Notes under the pieces: model-generated
Database searches by the model: none
The model's input: the letters and a program-made list of their open reading frames with translations, nothing else
What the model was told of the DNA's origin: nothing
NCBI GenBank assembly: GCA_019750655.1
Contig: JAIEOG010000430.1
Location: 1 to 25,937 of the forward strand
DNA from: a bacterium
GTDB lineage: Bacteria > Bdellovibrionota > FAC87 > UBA2466
Length of the DNA: 25,937 nt
Direction: 5' to 3'
Made by a program: the position numbers and the translations under genes
Shown here: positions 15,107 to 23,238 of the stretch, in pieces
How positions within the stretch are numbered: the stretch's first letter is position 1
Layout of the letters: the number at the start of each line of letters is the position of its first letter

Positions 15107-15754
15107 ATGCAGAACAACTCAAGCCCTAATGGATCTTTGAAGGAACCTCTGACGCGTTCGCAACAGGACGTTTTAGATTTCATCCAGAACACGTGCGCCA
15201 CCCAAGGCGCACCGCCGTCGTACCGGGAGATTCAAGAGCACTTTGGATTCAAAGCGGTGGGCAGCGTTCAGGGGTATGTCAAAGCGCTCATCAAGAAGGG
15301 TTACTTAGAAAACCCGCAACGGGATTCTACAAAGCGCAAATCCCGCGGGCTTTTTCCATCAGGCTTTAAAGCGCAGGGCACGAAGCGCATTCCGATTTAC
15401 GGCGAAATCGCCGCCGGCTCGTTGCGAGACACACCCCAAATCGAATTGGGTTCTTTGATGGTGGCACAAGAAGACGCCGCCGATCCCTGCTTCGCCTTGC
15501 GCGTAGTGGGCGATAGCATGGTCGAAGCCGGCATCTTCGAAGGCGATCACTTGATCGTCGAGCGCGGCGCACGCGTGCGCAATGGCGATATCGTTGTGGC
15601 GCTAGTCGGTGGGGAAACGACGGTAAAGCGTTACAAAACGGGCAGTGAGGGCACTTTCCTCATCCCTGAGAATAAGAAGATGAAGCCTATCCGTGTGACG
15701 GATAAGAGTTTTCAGGTGCAGGGCAAGGTCGTCGGTCTACAGCGGAAATTATAG
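15107..15754 (+). CDS. lexA: LexA repressor of the SOS response
   Basis: The ATG at 15107 gives 215 residues. The N-terminal winged helix (about 12-75) has LTRSQQDVLDFIQ and SYREIQEHFGFKA, and VGSVQGYVKALIKKGYL contains the recognition helix and the start of the wing. The self-cleavage site is A103-G104 in YGEIAAGSL. The catalytic Ser137 (VVGDSMVEAG) and Lys174 (TTVKRYK) are 37 residues apart, exactly as in E. coli LexA. On DNA damage, RecA filaments trigger cleavage and release of target genes, here surely including the divergent imuA-imuB-dnaE2 operon. The recognition helix differs from both E. coli and Gram-positive LexA, so its operator may be different. It is convergent with the gene at 15761, six bases away. 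Confidence 0.96.
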   Translation: MQNNSSPNGSLKEPLTRSQQDVLDFIQNTCATQGAPPSYREIQEHFGFKAVGSVQGYVKALIKKGYLENPQRDSTKRKSRGLFPSGFKAQGTKRIPIYGEIAAGSLRDTPQIELGSLMVAQEDAADPCFALRVVGDSMVEAGIFEGDHLIVERGARVRNGDIVVALVGGETTVKRYKTGSEGTFLIPENKKMKPIRVTDKSFQVQGKVVGLQRKL

Positions 15755-15760
15755 ATCCGG

Positions 15761-16771
15761 CTACAATCTCGGCCGTCCATTAGGCTGAGCGCCTTGGGGC
15801 ATTGCTCGGATGCCGGGCATATTGGGTGTTCCACGCCCCGCCCTCGCCGCTTTTTCTTGCTCAGCAGTGTAAGCTAAATACTGCTCCCATTTCACGACAG
15901 TATTCACAAATACCAGATAGTCAGTGCTGGAGCTGTTGCGTAGGCGCTCTACGTCGAGCTCTCTGGTTACTAAGCCGAAGCGTTTGCGATCCTCCATAAA
16001 CGGTGCGTTCGAAAGTGCTTGGCGGGGCATTTGGACGAAACCGTTCCACCGTCTCACCAGGTCTCGATCTTGGTATGTTCTTCCTTCTGACGCTTCAACC
16101 ACCATTTTGGCGAGGATTTTCCAGTCTGTGGCCTGCAGTTCGTCTGCCGACATATTTCGGATTTTCTTGCATAGCTCGTCCCCGCTTCGGCCCATGCCGT
16201 TAAATAGCTTCTGCAGCTTTTCACTCCCCACTCCTTCTTTGGGCGCAGAAATTCCGGTTCCCGATAGTTCGAGATAAGTGCAAATAGCTTCTCGAGTCTC
16301 GATACTCTTATTGTATTCGCGGAGCGCGTCTTCGTGTTCACCTACCGCTTTCTCCGCAGCCTCTAGCTGAACTCGAGCCGCTTCGGCGGACGCGTTAGCT
16401 TTTTCCAGAGGTTCCGCAAGAGCTTTCAAAGCATCTCTGTCTCTAGTTAGAGCTTCATCAGATGTTGTCCTAAGTCTACGCGGCTGAGTATCGGCGACGG
16501 GCGATTGTGGCGGGACCGGTAGAGGAGAGTTGTCGGCTTGCTCCGCCTGAGCTCTAAGTGCTCTCTCACGATCTGCCTTCCGCTTAAAAACAGTCGGGTC
16601 GCTAGCCGCTTTTCGCTTTTTTGGTTCGAGGACCTTTTGAAACTCTTCCGATTCGGTTGAAGCCCGTTTTTTCAGAGCTTCAATAGCCGCTTCTTCTTCT
16701 TTCGAAGGTGCAATGGGAGCGCGTGCGAACAAAGGTAAGCACAGGAGTAGGAACAAGAATGTCTTCTTCAT
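15761..16771 (-). CDS. Exported coiled-coil protein of unknown function
   Basis: The product is 336 residues with a signal peptide (MKKTFLFLLLCLPLFARA) and AAGGG just before the ATG at 16771. Residues about 23-80 are a charged Lys/Glu/Arg helix. About 80-105 is Pro-rich (SPLPVPPQSPVADTQP). About 108-155 is a strongly predicted coiled coil with Ala/Glu heptads (EALTRDRDALKALAEPLEK). About 160-300 looks globular, with two cysteines (AICTYL and DELCKKI) that could pair. The tail is Gly/Pro/Arg-rich. I do not recognise a family. It is divergent from fabH across 91 bp and convergent with lexA. Its form, an exported helical protein with a flexible end, resembles the products at 3747 and 4742, but no sequence relation is visible. 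Confidence 0.72.
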   Translation of the reverse strand: MKKTFLFLLLCLPLFARAPIAPSKEEEAAIEALKKRASTESEEFQKVLEPKKRKAASDPTVFKRKADRERALRAQAEQADNSPLPVPPQSPVADTQPRRLRTTSDEALTRDRDALKALAEPLEKANASAEAARVQLEAAEKAVGEHEDALREYNKSIETREAICTYLELSGTGISAPKEGVGSEKLQKLFNGMGRSGDELCKKIRNMSADELQATDWKILAKMVVEASEGRTYQDRDLVRRWNGFVQMPRQALSNAPFMEDRKRFGLVTRELDVERLRNSSSTDYLVFVNTVVKWEQYLAYTAEQEKAARAGRGTPNMPGIRAMPQGAQPNGRPRL

Positions 16772-16827
16772 CCCTTAAGAATAACATGGCTATTCGTTGA
16801 AGCGCCGAGTCAATCAAACCCTCTGGA

Positions 16828-16840
16828 AGGGGAATCCCCT
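16828..16840. other. Small inverted repeat upstream of fabH
   Basis: AGGGG-AAT-CCCCT, with GG and CC nearby on either side, lies 22 bases before the fabH start in the 91-bp divergent gap. TAATAAT (16848-16854) follows and could be a -10 box eight bases from the ATG. The repeat may be an operator. There is no U-tract. Confidence 0.25.
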
Positions 16841-16862
16841 ACCGTGGTAATAATTTCAGGCT

Positions 16863-17885
16863 ATGTCAAAACAGCTTCGTGCCAAGATTTCCGGCGTGGG
16901 ATCTTATGTTCCCCCGCGTGTAGTTACCAACCATGATCTCGCGAAATTCATGGAGACCTCGGACGAATGGATCACCCAGCGTTCGGGGATCAAAGAACGC
17001 CGCTGGGCTTTACCGGAGCAGATGAATGCCGATATGGCGCGCGAGGCTTCTGAAAAAGCCATCCGCCAGGCGGGTATCGACAAAAGCGATATCGGGATGA
17101 TCATTTTCGCGACGTTGAACCCGGACCATTTCTTCCCCGGCAATGGCGTCTTCTTGCAAGAGAAGATGGGGATGCACGGCATCCCCGCACTGGATATCCG
17201 GCAGCAATGTTCGGGTTTTGTGTATGGGCTTTCTGTTGCGGATCAATACATCCGTACCGGAACGCATAAACACATTCTCGTCGTGGGTTCAGAAATCCAC
17301 TCACGCGGCTTGGATAAAACAACGCGCGGCCGCGATGTCACGGTGCTCTTCGGTGATGGCGCAGGTGCCGTAGTCGTCAGCGGTACTGAAATAGCCAATG
17401 GCGCGACGGACCCGCATATTTATTCGACGCATCTCCACTCCGACGGTCGGGGCGCGAAAAACCTCTGGATGCCCGCACCGGGGCCCGCGATGCATACCGA
17501 AGAACGCATCACCCATGAAATGCTCGACGAGGGGCTGCATTACCCCAAGATGGACGGTAAGAGAGTCTTCGTCGAAGCCGTCACACGCATGGGTGAAGTG
17601 CTCATCGAAGGCTTGCAACATAACAAGCTAAACATCCAAGACATCGACGTCTTCTTGTTCCACCAAGCCAATATCCGCATTAACGAAGCGGTGGCCGAGA
17701 GCCTAAAGATCCCACGCGAGCGCGTCTTTAATACCATCCATAAGTACGGCAATACGACGGCAGCGACGATTCCCTTGGGAATGGACGACGCTCTCCAAGC
17801 CGGTGTGCTGAAAAAAGGCATGCGCGTTGCGATGGCGGCTTTTGGCAGCGGCTATACCTGGGCCTCTGCGATTCTGCGCTACTAG
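16863..17885 (+). CDS. fabH: Beta-ketoacyl-ACP synthase III
   Basis: The product is 340 residues, the usual length, with a complete thiolase-fold catalytic triad: C116 in DIRQQCSGFVYG, H267 in VFLFHQANIRIN and N297 in KYGNTTAATIP. The N-terminal motif GVGSYVPPRVVTN and the ETSDEWITQRSGIKERR segment are typical of FabH. The enzyme condenses an acyl-CoA primer, normally acetyl-CoA, with malonyl-ACP to start fatty-acid synthesis in the cytoplasm. The DIRQQCSGF form of the active-site loop resembles a subgroup of FabH-like enzymes that may use other primers. The usual fab gene partners are not adjacent, so this may be a second copy or a stand-alone gene. Spacing suggests a single-gene transcript ending near the terminator at 17893. 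Confidence 0.93.
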   Translation: MSKQLRAKISGVGSYVPPRVVTNHDLAKFMETSDEWITQRSGIKERRWALPEQMNADMAREASEKAIRQAGIDKSDIGMIIFATLNPDHFFPGNGVFLQEKMGMHGIPALDIRQQCSGFVYGLSVADQYIRTGTHKHILVVGSEIHSRGLDKTTRGRDVTVLFGDGAGAVVVSGTEIANGATDPHIYSTHLHSDGRGAKNLWMPAPGPAMHTEERITHEMLDEGLHYPKMDGKRVFVEAVTRMGEVLIEGLQHNKLNIQDIDVFLFHQANIRINEAVAESLKIPRERVFNTIHKYGNTTAATIPLGMDDALQAGVLKKGMRVAMAAFGSGYTWASAILRY

Positions 17886-17892
17886 TATCCAC

Positions 17893-17922
17893 AAAAAAAA
17901 CGGGGCGCTGGAGAGCGCCCCG
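17893..17922 (-). terminator. Intrinsic terminator for the gene at 17949
   Basis: On the minus strand a 9-bp GC stem (CGGGGCGCT/AGCGCCCCG, 4-nt loop, 17901-17922) is followed by eight T residues (17900-17893). It ends the outer-membrane-like gene 26 bp after its stop. On the plus strand the hairpin lacks a T-run, but it may still slow transcription leaving fabH. Confidence 0.92.
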
Positions 17923-17948
17923 TCGGAAGAATGCTTCTGAGACTTTTC

Positions 17949-18566
17949 TTAGAAGAACGTGCCGATGTTGAAGTAGGGCGCAATATTGCCCAAAGCTTTG
18001 CTGCCCGTGTCTGCCGATTGGCCACCCGCGAAGGCGCCACCGATGAACAAGGTGTTGATACCCGCCCCGATATAGAAGCCGCTCGGAGCTGTATATTCCA
18101 AGCCGATATTCTCACTCTGGAACCAGACGCCAGAGGGGTAGAAAGTGAACTGAGAACCCACCACCGGAGTGAAACTCCAGGTCGGGACCATGAACTTCAC
18201 GCCCGCGCCAAAGCCAATGTGCGGAGTAGCTCCACCGGAAGAATTTTCTTCGAGAAGAACGACGGTACCACCGTGGACACGCAGAAAGTCCGTCGCGTTC
18301 CAAGCGGCATTGACGCCGGCCACACCGAACGGCTCACCCAACACAGACAAGTAAACCCCACCGCGGTTGCGCATACGGTTGCTGCCTTCGATATACGTCT
18401 TAACGCCCGCTTGCTCCGTCAAACTAGGAGCGATCGTGGCCTGTGCCGGTGCGGGTTTCGCAACCGGAGCAGCGGCAACAATCTTCGCTTTTTCTGCAGC
18501 GAAACTGGTTTGCGTGACTGCTAGCATCGCGCCAGCGACCAAAAGACTCTTCAACGAACGTTTCAT
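17949..18566 (-). CDS. Exported beta-rich protein, probable outer-membrane barrel
   Basis: The ATG at 18566 has AGGAG six bases upstream. The 205-residue product has a classical signal peptide (MKRSLKSLLVAGAMLAVTQTSFA), then an Ala/Pro/Lys-rich spacer to about residue 45. From about 65 it alternates short strands with Gly and aromatic turns (GGVYLSVLGEPFGVAG, HIGFGAGVKFMVPTWSF, GFYIGAGINTLFIGG). It ends in NIAPYFNIGTFF, with a terminal Phe typical of BAM substrates. No known porin family is recognised. It stands alone, with its own terminator and a long 5' leader, and the clean expression signals suggest an abundant protein. Confidence 0.72.
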   Translation of the reverse strand: MKRSLKSLLVAGAMLAVTQTSFAAEKAKIVAAAPVAKPAPAQATIAPSLTEQAGVKTYIEGSNRMRNRGGVYLSVLGEPFGVAGVNAAWNATDFLRVHGGTVVLLEENSSGGATPHIGFGAGVKFMVPTWSFTPVVGSQFTFYPSGVWFQSENIGLEYTAPSGFYIGAGINTLFIGGAFAGGQSADTGSKALGNIAPYFNIGTFF

Positions 18567-18587
18567 CAGAACTCCTCACCCCTGTGT

Positions 18588-18606
18588 GGCCGCAAAAAAT
18601 GCGGTC
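18588..18606 (-). other. Leader hairpin of the outer-membrane-like gene
   Basis: GACCGCA-TTTTT-TGCGGCC on the minus strand forms a 7-bp stem, with one G-U pair, 21 bases before the start codon at 18566. It could stabilise the transcript or bind a regulator. The rest of the 207-bp gap up to 18773 shows no gene and no clear promoter. Confidence 0.4.
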
Positions 18607-18773
18607 GCGGGGTCTTGTGCAATCACGGTGCCTAGCGTGAACCCTTGTTTCAGGCTCGACGATGGCTGTGAGTCGCTGTGTAAGAGACAATGTACGGCGC
18701 TTTCTGTGACGCTATTTGCCCGGTGCGGCCAGTAGATTGTTGGTGGTTGATAGTAGATATGGGAAATGGGGAA

Positions 18774-20795
18774 TTAGTCTTCGGATTTGCTGCCGGCGAA
18801 GGTGATGTAGTTCTTGCTGTGGTTTTTGCCGTCTTTTACGTACTTCACGACGCGCGCTAGTTCTTCTTCCGTCACGAAAGTACCGTGGATACGGCGGAGA
18901 GGGACCGAGGGTTGGATCATCAAGCTGTCCCCGCGGCCGATCAACTCTTCTGCGCCGGAGTTGTCGAGAATCGTGCGAGAGTCGATACCTGAAGGCACCT
19001 TGAAGCTGATACGCGAAGGGACGTTGGCTTTAATCAAGCCTGTAACGATTTCGGCAGACGGGCGCTGAGTTGCGAGAACCAAGTGGATCCCCGCAGCACG
19101 TGCTTTTTGCGCAATACGCGTGATGGCGATTTCGACTTCTTCGCCGCCGGTCATCATCAAGTCGGCCAATTCGTCCACTACCACGACGATGTACGGGAGC
19201 TTCTCAGCGCCCTTCATCTTGGAGTTGTAGGACTCAATATTCTTCGAATTCGTTTTCGCCATCATCGCGTAACGACGGTCCATTTCTGTGACGGCCCAGT
19301 TCATTGCGTTGATAGCAACCTTGTTGTCGGTAATGACGTCGGTGATCAAATGCGGCAAACCAGAGAAGGCCGCGAATTCCAGCATCTTCGGATCGATGAG
19401 GATCAAGCGCAATTCTTGTGGCGTCATGCGGAACAAAAAGCTCATGATCAAGCTGTTCATGAATACAGATTTACCGCTACCCGTAGACCCTGCGACGAGC
19501 AAGTGAGGCATCGCGGCCAGATCGCCAAAGAGAGGCTTGCCATCGGTGCTCTTACCCAAAGCAACGGGCAGTTTGAGCCCTTTGTCTTGGAAAGAATCGT
19601 TATCCAAAACCATTTTCAGCGGGATTGTCTCGGCCTGCGGGCGCGGGACTTCGATACCGACCACCGTCTTGCCCGGAATCGGAGCAACGATGCGCAATTG
19701 GTTCGTTCCCAAAACCACGCCCAAGTCTTCTTGGAGGCCAGCAATTTTGCTAAGCTTCACGCCCGCAGCGGGTTTGTATTCGTAAGTCGTTAGGACCGGG
19801 CCTTCGGTGATGGCCGTGATGGTTCCTGTGATCTGGAAGGATTCCAGATGCTGCACAATCATCTGCGCTTTTTCTTTGAGCTCACCGCGCGTGAGGCGTT
19901 TCACTTTGTTCTCGGCATTCTTCAACAGGCGCAACGAAGGCACATTGTAGGAACCTTGGAACGGGATAAGCTGTTTGAAGGAATAAACGGCCGGCTCGGC
20001 GGCAACAGTTGCATCCGGATCCGCATCGGGATCCACAGAAACTGCCGCATCGGGGTCTACTGCCGGATCGGCAGCTTTTTTCTTGCGAGAACGTTTCGGC
20101 GCAGGTGCCGCGACAGCCGCTGCTGCCGGTACGAGAGCTAAAGCTGGAGCCGAAGCCTCCTCAACGGATTCTTCTTCTTCGAAAGCTTCTTCAGCATCGT
20201 CCTTGGATTCAAAGAATTTCTGAAAAGCCGCAACCGGCGAAGCGCCCGTTGTGAGGATCAAAGTGACGAGGTACCCGCCAGTCACGATCAATGCGGCGCC
20301 GCCGGTGTTGAAATACTGCCGCAAACCACCACCCAAGAACCGGCCGGCCCAGCCGCCTTGCCAGAGGCTTGCTTCTGGGAAGCTGCTGCCGAAAATCAAT
20401 TGGCAGGTCATTGCCGTCAGGAACGTGCCCAAGACTACGCCCAGGATTTTCATGGTGTGATCGCGGACAGGAATTTCCGCAAATGTGCAAAGCGATAGAG
20501 CAGCGGCGATGGCCACCGTGGAAAAGCCGGGCATCCCGACCGTACCGAGAATCCACTCGGCGAAGAGAGCCCCTACGATCCCAGCGAAGTTATTCACTTG
20601 GTCCAGGCGGCCTTGGAAAATATTAAGTGTATCGAGAGGGAGGTAGCTGCTCAGAGCTACCAATAGGAAAAGCGCCAACAAAGCAAAGACCGTCCCACGG
20701 ATCTCCCGAGCCATGCGGTCGACCGCCATCTGGGCGTCTTCGTCTACGGAAGGCTTCTGAAAAAGCGCTTCCAGGGCACGTTTTGCGAAATTCAT
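18774..20795 (-). CDS. ftsK: FtsK/SpoIIIE DNA translocase lacking the gamma domain
   Basis: The ATG at 20795 follows GGAG seven bases away and gives 673 residues. A longer start at 20822 has no binding site. Four or five membrane segments lie within residues 35-190 (for example GTVFALLALFLLVALSSYL). An acidic then Ala/Asp-Pro linker follows (to about 270), with a Lys/Arg patch KRSRKKK. The motor has Walker A GSTGSGKS (436-443), Walker B VVVVDELADLMM (D541, E542), and LATQRPSAEIVTGLIKAN. The chain stops about 35 residues after the RRIHGTFV segment, where others continue into a winged-helix gamma domain of about 65 residues. FtsK pumps chromosomal DNA at the division septum. Without gamma it cannot read KOPS or activate XerD in the usual way. 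Confidence 0.93.
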   Translation of the reverse strand: MNFAKRALEALFQKPSVDEDAQMAVDRMAREIRGTVFALLALFLLVALSSYLPLDTLNIFQGRLDQVNNFAGIVGALFAEWILGTVGMPGFSTVAIAAALSLCTFAEIPVRDHTMKILGVVLGTFLTAMTCQLIFGSSFPEASLWQGGWAGRFLGGGLRQYFNTGGAALIVTGGYLVTLILTTGASPVAAFQKFFESKDDAEEAFEEEESVEEASAPALALVPAAAAVAAPAPKRSRKKKAADPAVDPDAAVSVDPDADPDATVAAEPAVYSFKQLIPFQGSYNVPSLRLLKNAENKVKRLTRGELKEKAQMIVQHLESFQITGTITAITEGPVLTTYEYKPAAGVKLSKIAGLQEDLGVVLGTNQLRIVAPIPGKTVVGIEVPRPQAETIPLKMVLDNDSFQDKGLKLPVALGKSTDGKPLFGDLAAMPHLLVAGSTGSGKSVFMNSLIMSFLFRMTPQELRLILIDPKMLEFAAFSGLPHLITDVITDNKVAINAMNWAVTEMDRRYAMMAKTNSKNIESYNSKMKGAEKLPYIVVVVDELADLMMTGGEEVEIAITRIAQKARAAGIHLVLATQRPSAEIVTGLIKANVPSRISFKVPSGIDSRTILDNSGAEELIGRGDSLMIQPSVPLRRIHGTFVTEEELARVVKYVKDGKNHSKNYITFAGSKSED

Positions 20796-20994
20796 CCTGC
20801 TCTCCAAAGGGAGGGGCCTCATGGCACACGCCTCCCGGGCACTGGCTATTTTGCAAAAGGGGTGCCGCTGTTCCCGCCAGGGATACAGGCAAAAAACCTA
20901 TTCAATTGAGCGGATAGCGGTTAACCTACGGCCACTTTTCGGGTGTCAGGTGACGAAAAAAGGCACCTTTTAGGGATAAATCGGGGAGACCGTC

Positions 20995-22113
20995 TTGGAA
21001 TACCTAGTCGAATCGTGGAGCCTTTTTGCCATCCTGGGCTCGGCCTTTGTTATCGGGTGGGCAGCTGAAACGGCGCAAACCTTCATCCCGAAAGCCCTGG
21101 CTTTAAGCCTTCTGGCCTGGCTTCAGACCCTGCCGGAGTTTGCGGTCGAAGCGACCATCGCTTGGAACCAACAAAGAGACTTGATGATTGCAAACCTGAC
21201 CGGCTCATTGCGGCTCTTGGTCGGTTTGGGTTGGCCCATGATTTTCTTCGTCTTCTTTTTCTGCCAAAAAGCGCGGACCGGTAAGTGGGAAAAAGAAATC
21301 CTGCTCGACGACGCCGATTCCTACAGCGTTTTGTTCCTGTTCCTTTCCGTCCTTTACTTCTGTGTGATCCTTTTCAAAGGCGAGTTGAATTGCTGGGACT
21401 CCGTCGTGTTGACGGCGATTTACGTTGCCTACTTAGTCCTCATCGCGCGTCTGCCCGTCGAGGCACATGAAGACGAAGACGATCTTCCGTGGATCGGCAA
21501 AAAGATCGTTAAGCTTCCGCACGTCCAGAAAGTAACGGCTGTGACGGCGCTCTTTCTCGGCGGTGGCGTAGTGCTTTATCTAAGCGCTCACCCGTTTGTG
21601 GAAACACTTCAAAAGTGGTCTGTTACCTTCGGAATCAGCACCTTCGTTTTTGTTCAGTGGGTTGCCCCTTTTCTCTCGGAGTTCCCCGAGAAGGTTTCGG
21701 CTTTCAACTGGGCCCGCCAAAAGGGCAAGGCGCCCATGGCCGTCATGAACATGGTGAGCAGCAATATCAACCAATGGACGATGTTGGCCGCTATGATCCC
21801 ACTCGTGTTCAGTCTTTCGCTGGGCCGTTTCGAAGGCGTCCATTTCGACCATATGCATTGGGTGGAATTGGCTTTGACCATCGCCCAATCGGCATTGGCC
21901 GGATTGTTCTTGCTCGACCTGCGCTTTACGCTAGCCGAGTGCACGGCGATTTTCGTGCTGTGGTTGGCGCAGTTTATCGACGCCCATCTGCGGGAAGAAA
22001 TCGCGATCATCTACGTCGTTTGGTTCGTTCTGGCGGTGCTGCACTACACGATCCGCTATCTGCGGACGGGTTACGTGCCTCGGTCGATTGCCTATATCAA
22101 GGGCCATAAATGA
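20995..22113 (+). CDS. CaCA-type sodium/calcium exchanger-like membrane protein
   Basis: It starts at a TTG (20995) with GGGGAG six bases upstream. The 372-residue inner-membrane protein has around ten hydrophobic segments in two halves. The two CaCA alpha repeats are recognisable: LQTLPEFAVEA with NLTGSLRLLVGLG (about 43-78), and VAPFLSEFPEKVSAF with MVSSNINQWTM (about 223-263). The acidic residues E48 and E229/E232 sit where the cation-binding Glu/Asp of this superfamily lie. The central loop is strongly acidic (VEAHEDEDDLP, about 155-165). The signature is divergent from standard YrbG/CaxA, so the ion is uncertain. Its stop overlaps the start of the oxidoreductase gene as ATGA, so the two are translationally coupled. 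Confidence 0.72.
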   Translation: MEYLVESWSLFAILGSAFVIGWAAETAQTFIPKALALSLLAWLQTLPEFAVEATIAWNQQRDLMIANLTGSLRLLVGLGWPMIFFVFFFCQKARTGKWEKEILLDDADSYSVLFLFLSVLYFCVILFKGELNCWDSVVLTAIYVAYLVLIARLPVEAHEDEDDLPWIGKKIVKLPHVQKVTAVTALFLGGGVVLYLSAHPFVETLQKWSVTFGISTFVFVQWVAPFLSEFPEKVSAFNWARQKGKAPMAVMNMVSSNINQWTMLAAMIPLVFSLSLGRFEGVHFDHMHWVELALTIAQSALAGLFLLDLRFTLAECTAIFVLWLAQFIDAHLREEIAIIYVVWFVLAVLHYTIRYLRTGYVPRSIAYIKGHK

Positions 22114-23138
22114 AGGCGAGCTACCTCACGGGCCACGGCGGCTTAGAGGTCTTGCAGTATGGAGACATCCCGGCACCGACGCCAGGCCCTGGTCAGGTAG
22201 CTGTCTCCGTTAAATTCGCAGCGCTAAACCACCTCGATATCTGGGTCCGTGAAGGCCTGCCCGGCCTGAAGCTGAAGTTCCCGCACGTTTTGGGCGGCGA
22301 TGCCTCGGGTACCGTTTCGGCCCTGGGGCCTGGTGCTGAAGGTTTCAAAGTCGGCGATAAAGTCATCGTCCATCCGGGTCTCAGCTGCCAGCGCTGCCCG
22401 AAATGCCTCGGCGGCTGGGAAAGCCTTTGCCCCGAGTACCGGATCTTGGGTGAGCATGTCAGTGGTACCCATGCAGAAACGGTCGTCGTACCGTCGGCAA
22501 ATCTCTTCCACCTCCCCGACGGGGTAAGCTTGGAAGAGGGGGCTGCCTTCCCCTTAGTCTTTACAACGGCCTGGCAGATGCTCGTGCGCCGCGCGCAAGT
22601 ACAACCCGATGAGTGGGTTGTCGTCCATGCCGCGGGGAGCGGCGTTGGATCCGCGGCCATTCAGATCGCCAAAGTCTTTGGTGCGCATGTGATTGCGACG
22701 GCGGGTAGCGATTCCAAATTGGAGCTCGCGAAAAAGCTCGGCGCGGATCGCGTTATCAATTACGCCAAAGAAGATTTCGCAAAGGCGGTACGCGCCATCG
22801 TGCCCGGCGGTGCGGACGTGATTTTCGATCATCTGGGAAAAGATTACTGGCAGGGAAATATCCGCGCGATCCGCAATGGGGGCCGCATCACGCTTTGTGG
22901 GGCGACCTCCGGCGGTGAGGGCGTGACGGATCTCAAACACGTCTTCTTCCGCCAAATTCAGATTCTGGGATCCACGATGGGATCCAAGGCGGATTTTCCG
23001 CGCATGCTCTCGCTGCTCGCGCAAGGCAAGCTGCGTGCAGTCGTGGATTCCACTTTTGATTTAGCCCGCTCCAAAGAAGCCTTTACCCGCATGGCAGATC
23101 GCTCTGTTTGCGGCAAGATCCTGCTGAGAGTTTCTTAA
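22110..23138 (+). CDS. Zinc-binding MDR-family oxidoreductase (alcohol dehydrogenase/quinone reductase-like)
   Basis: The product is 342 residues, with the GroES-like N-terminal domain and a Rossmann domain (AAGSGVGSAAIQIAKVFGA, about 174-192). The structural zinc lobe is complete, with C93, C96, C99 and C107 in CQRCPKCLGGWESLC. The catalytic zinc ligands of true alcohol dehydrogenases are not kept: the usual Cys and GHE motifs read LNHLDIW and GGDASG. That combination fits the quinone-oxidoreductase-like branch, which reduces substrates with NADPH without a catalytic metal. The substrate is unknown. It overlaps the exchanger gene by 4 nt, so the two are made together, though no functional link is evident. 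Confidence 0.85.
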   Translation: MKASYLTGHGGLEVLQYGDIPAPTPGPGQVAVSVKFAALNHLDIWVREGLPGLKLKFPHVLGGDASGTVSALGPGAEGFKVGDKVIVHPGLSCQRCPKCLGGWESLCPEYRILGEHVSGTHAETVVVPSANLFHLPDGVSLEEGAAFPLVFTTAWQMLVRRAQVQPDEWVVVHAAGSGVGSAAIQIAKVFGAHVIATAGSDSKLELAKKLGADRVINYAKEDFAKAVRAIVPGGADVIFDHLGKDYWQGNIRAIRNGGRITLCGATSGGEGVTDLKHVFFRQIQILGSTMGSKADFPRMLSLLAQGKLRAVVDSTFDLARSKEAFTRMADRSVCGKILLRVS

Positions 23139-23238
23139 GGATTTCAATGGCTTTTGCCGCTGAGCTTTAACCTCGGCTGTATTGGTGTTATGACTTTCTT
23201 GGGTTTGGCGGTTGGGCTCGTTAGCCCGAAAGAGATCC

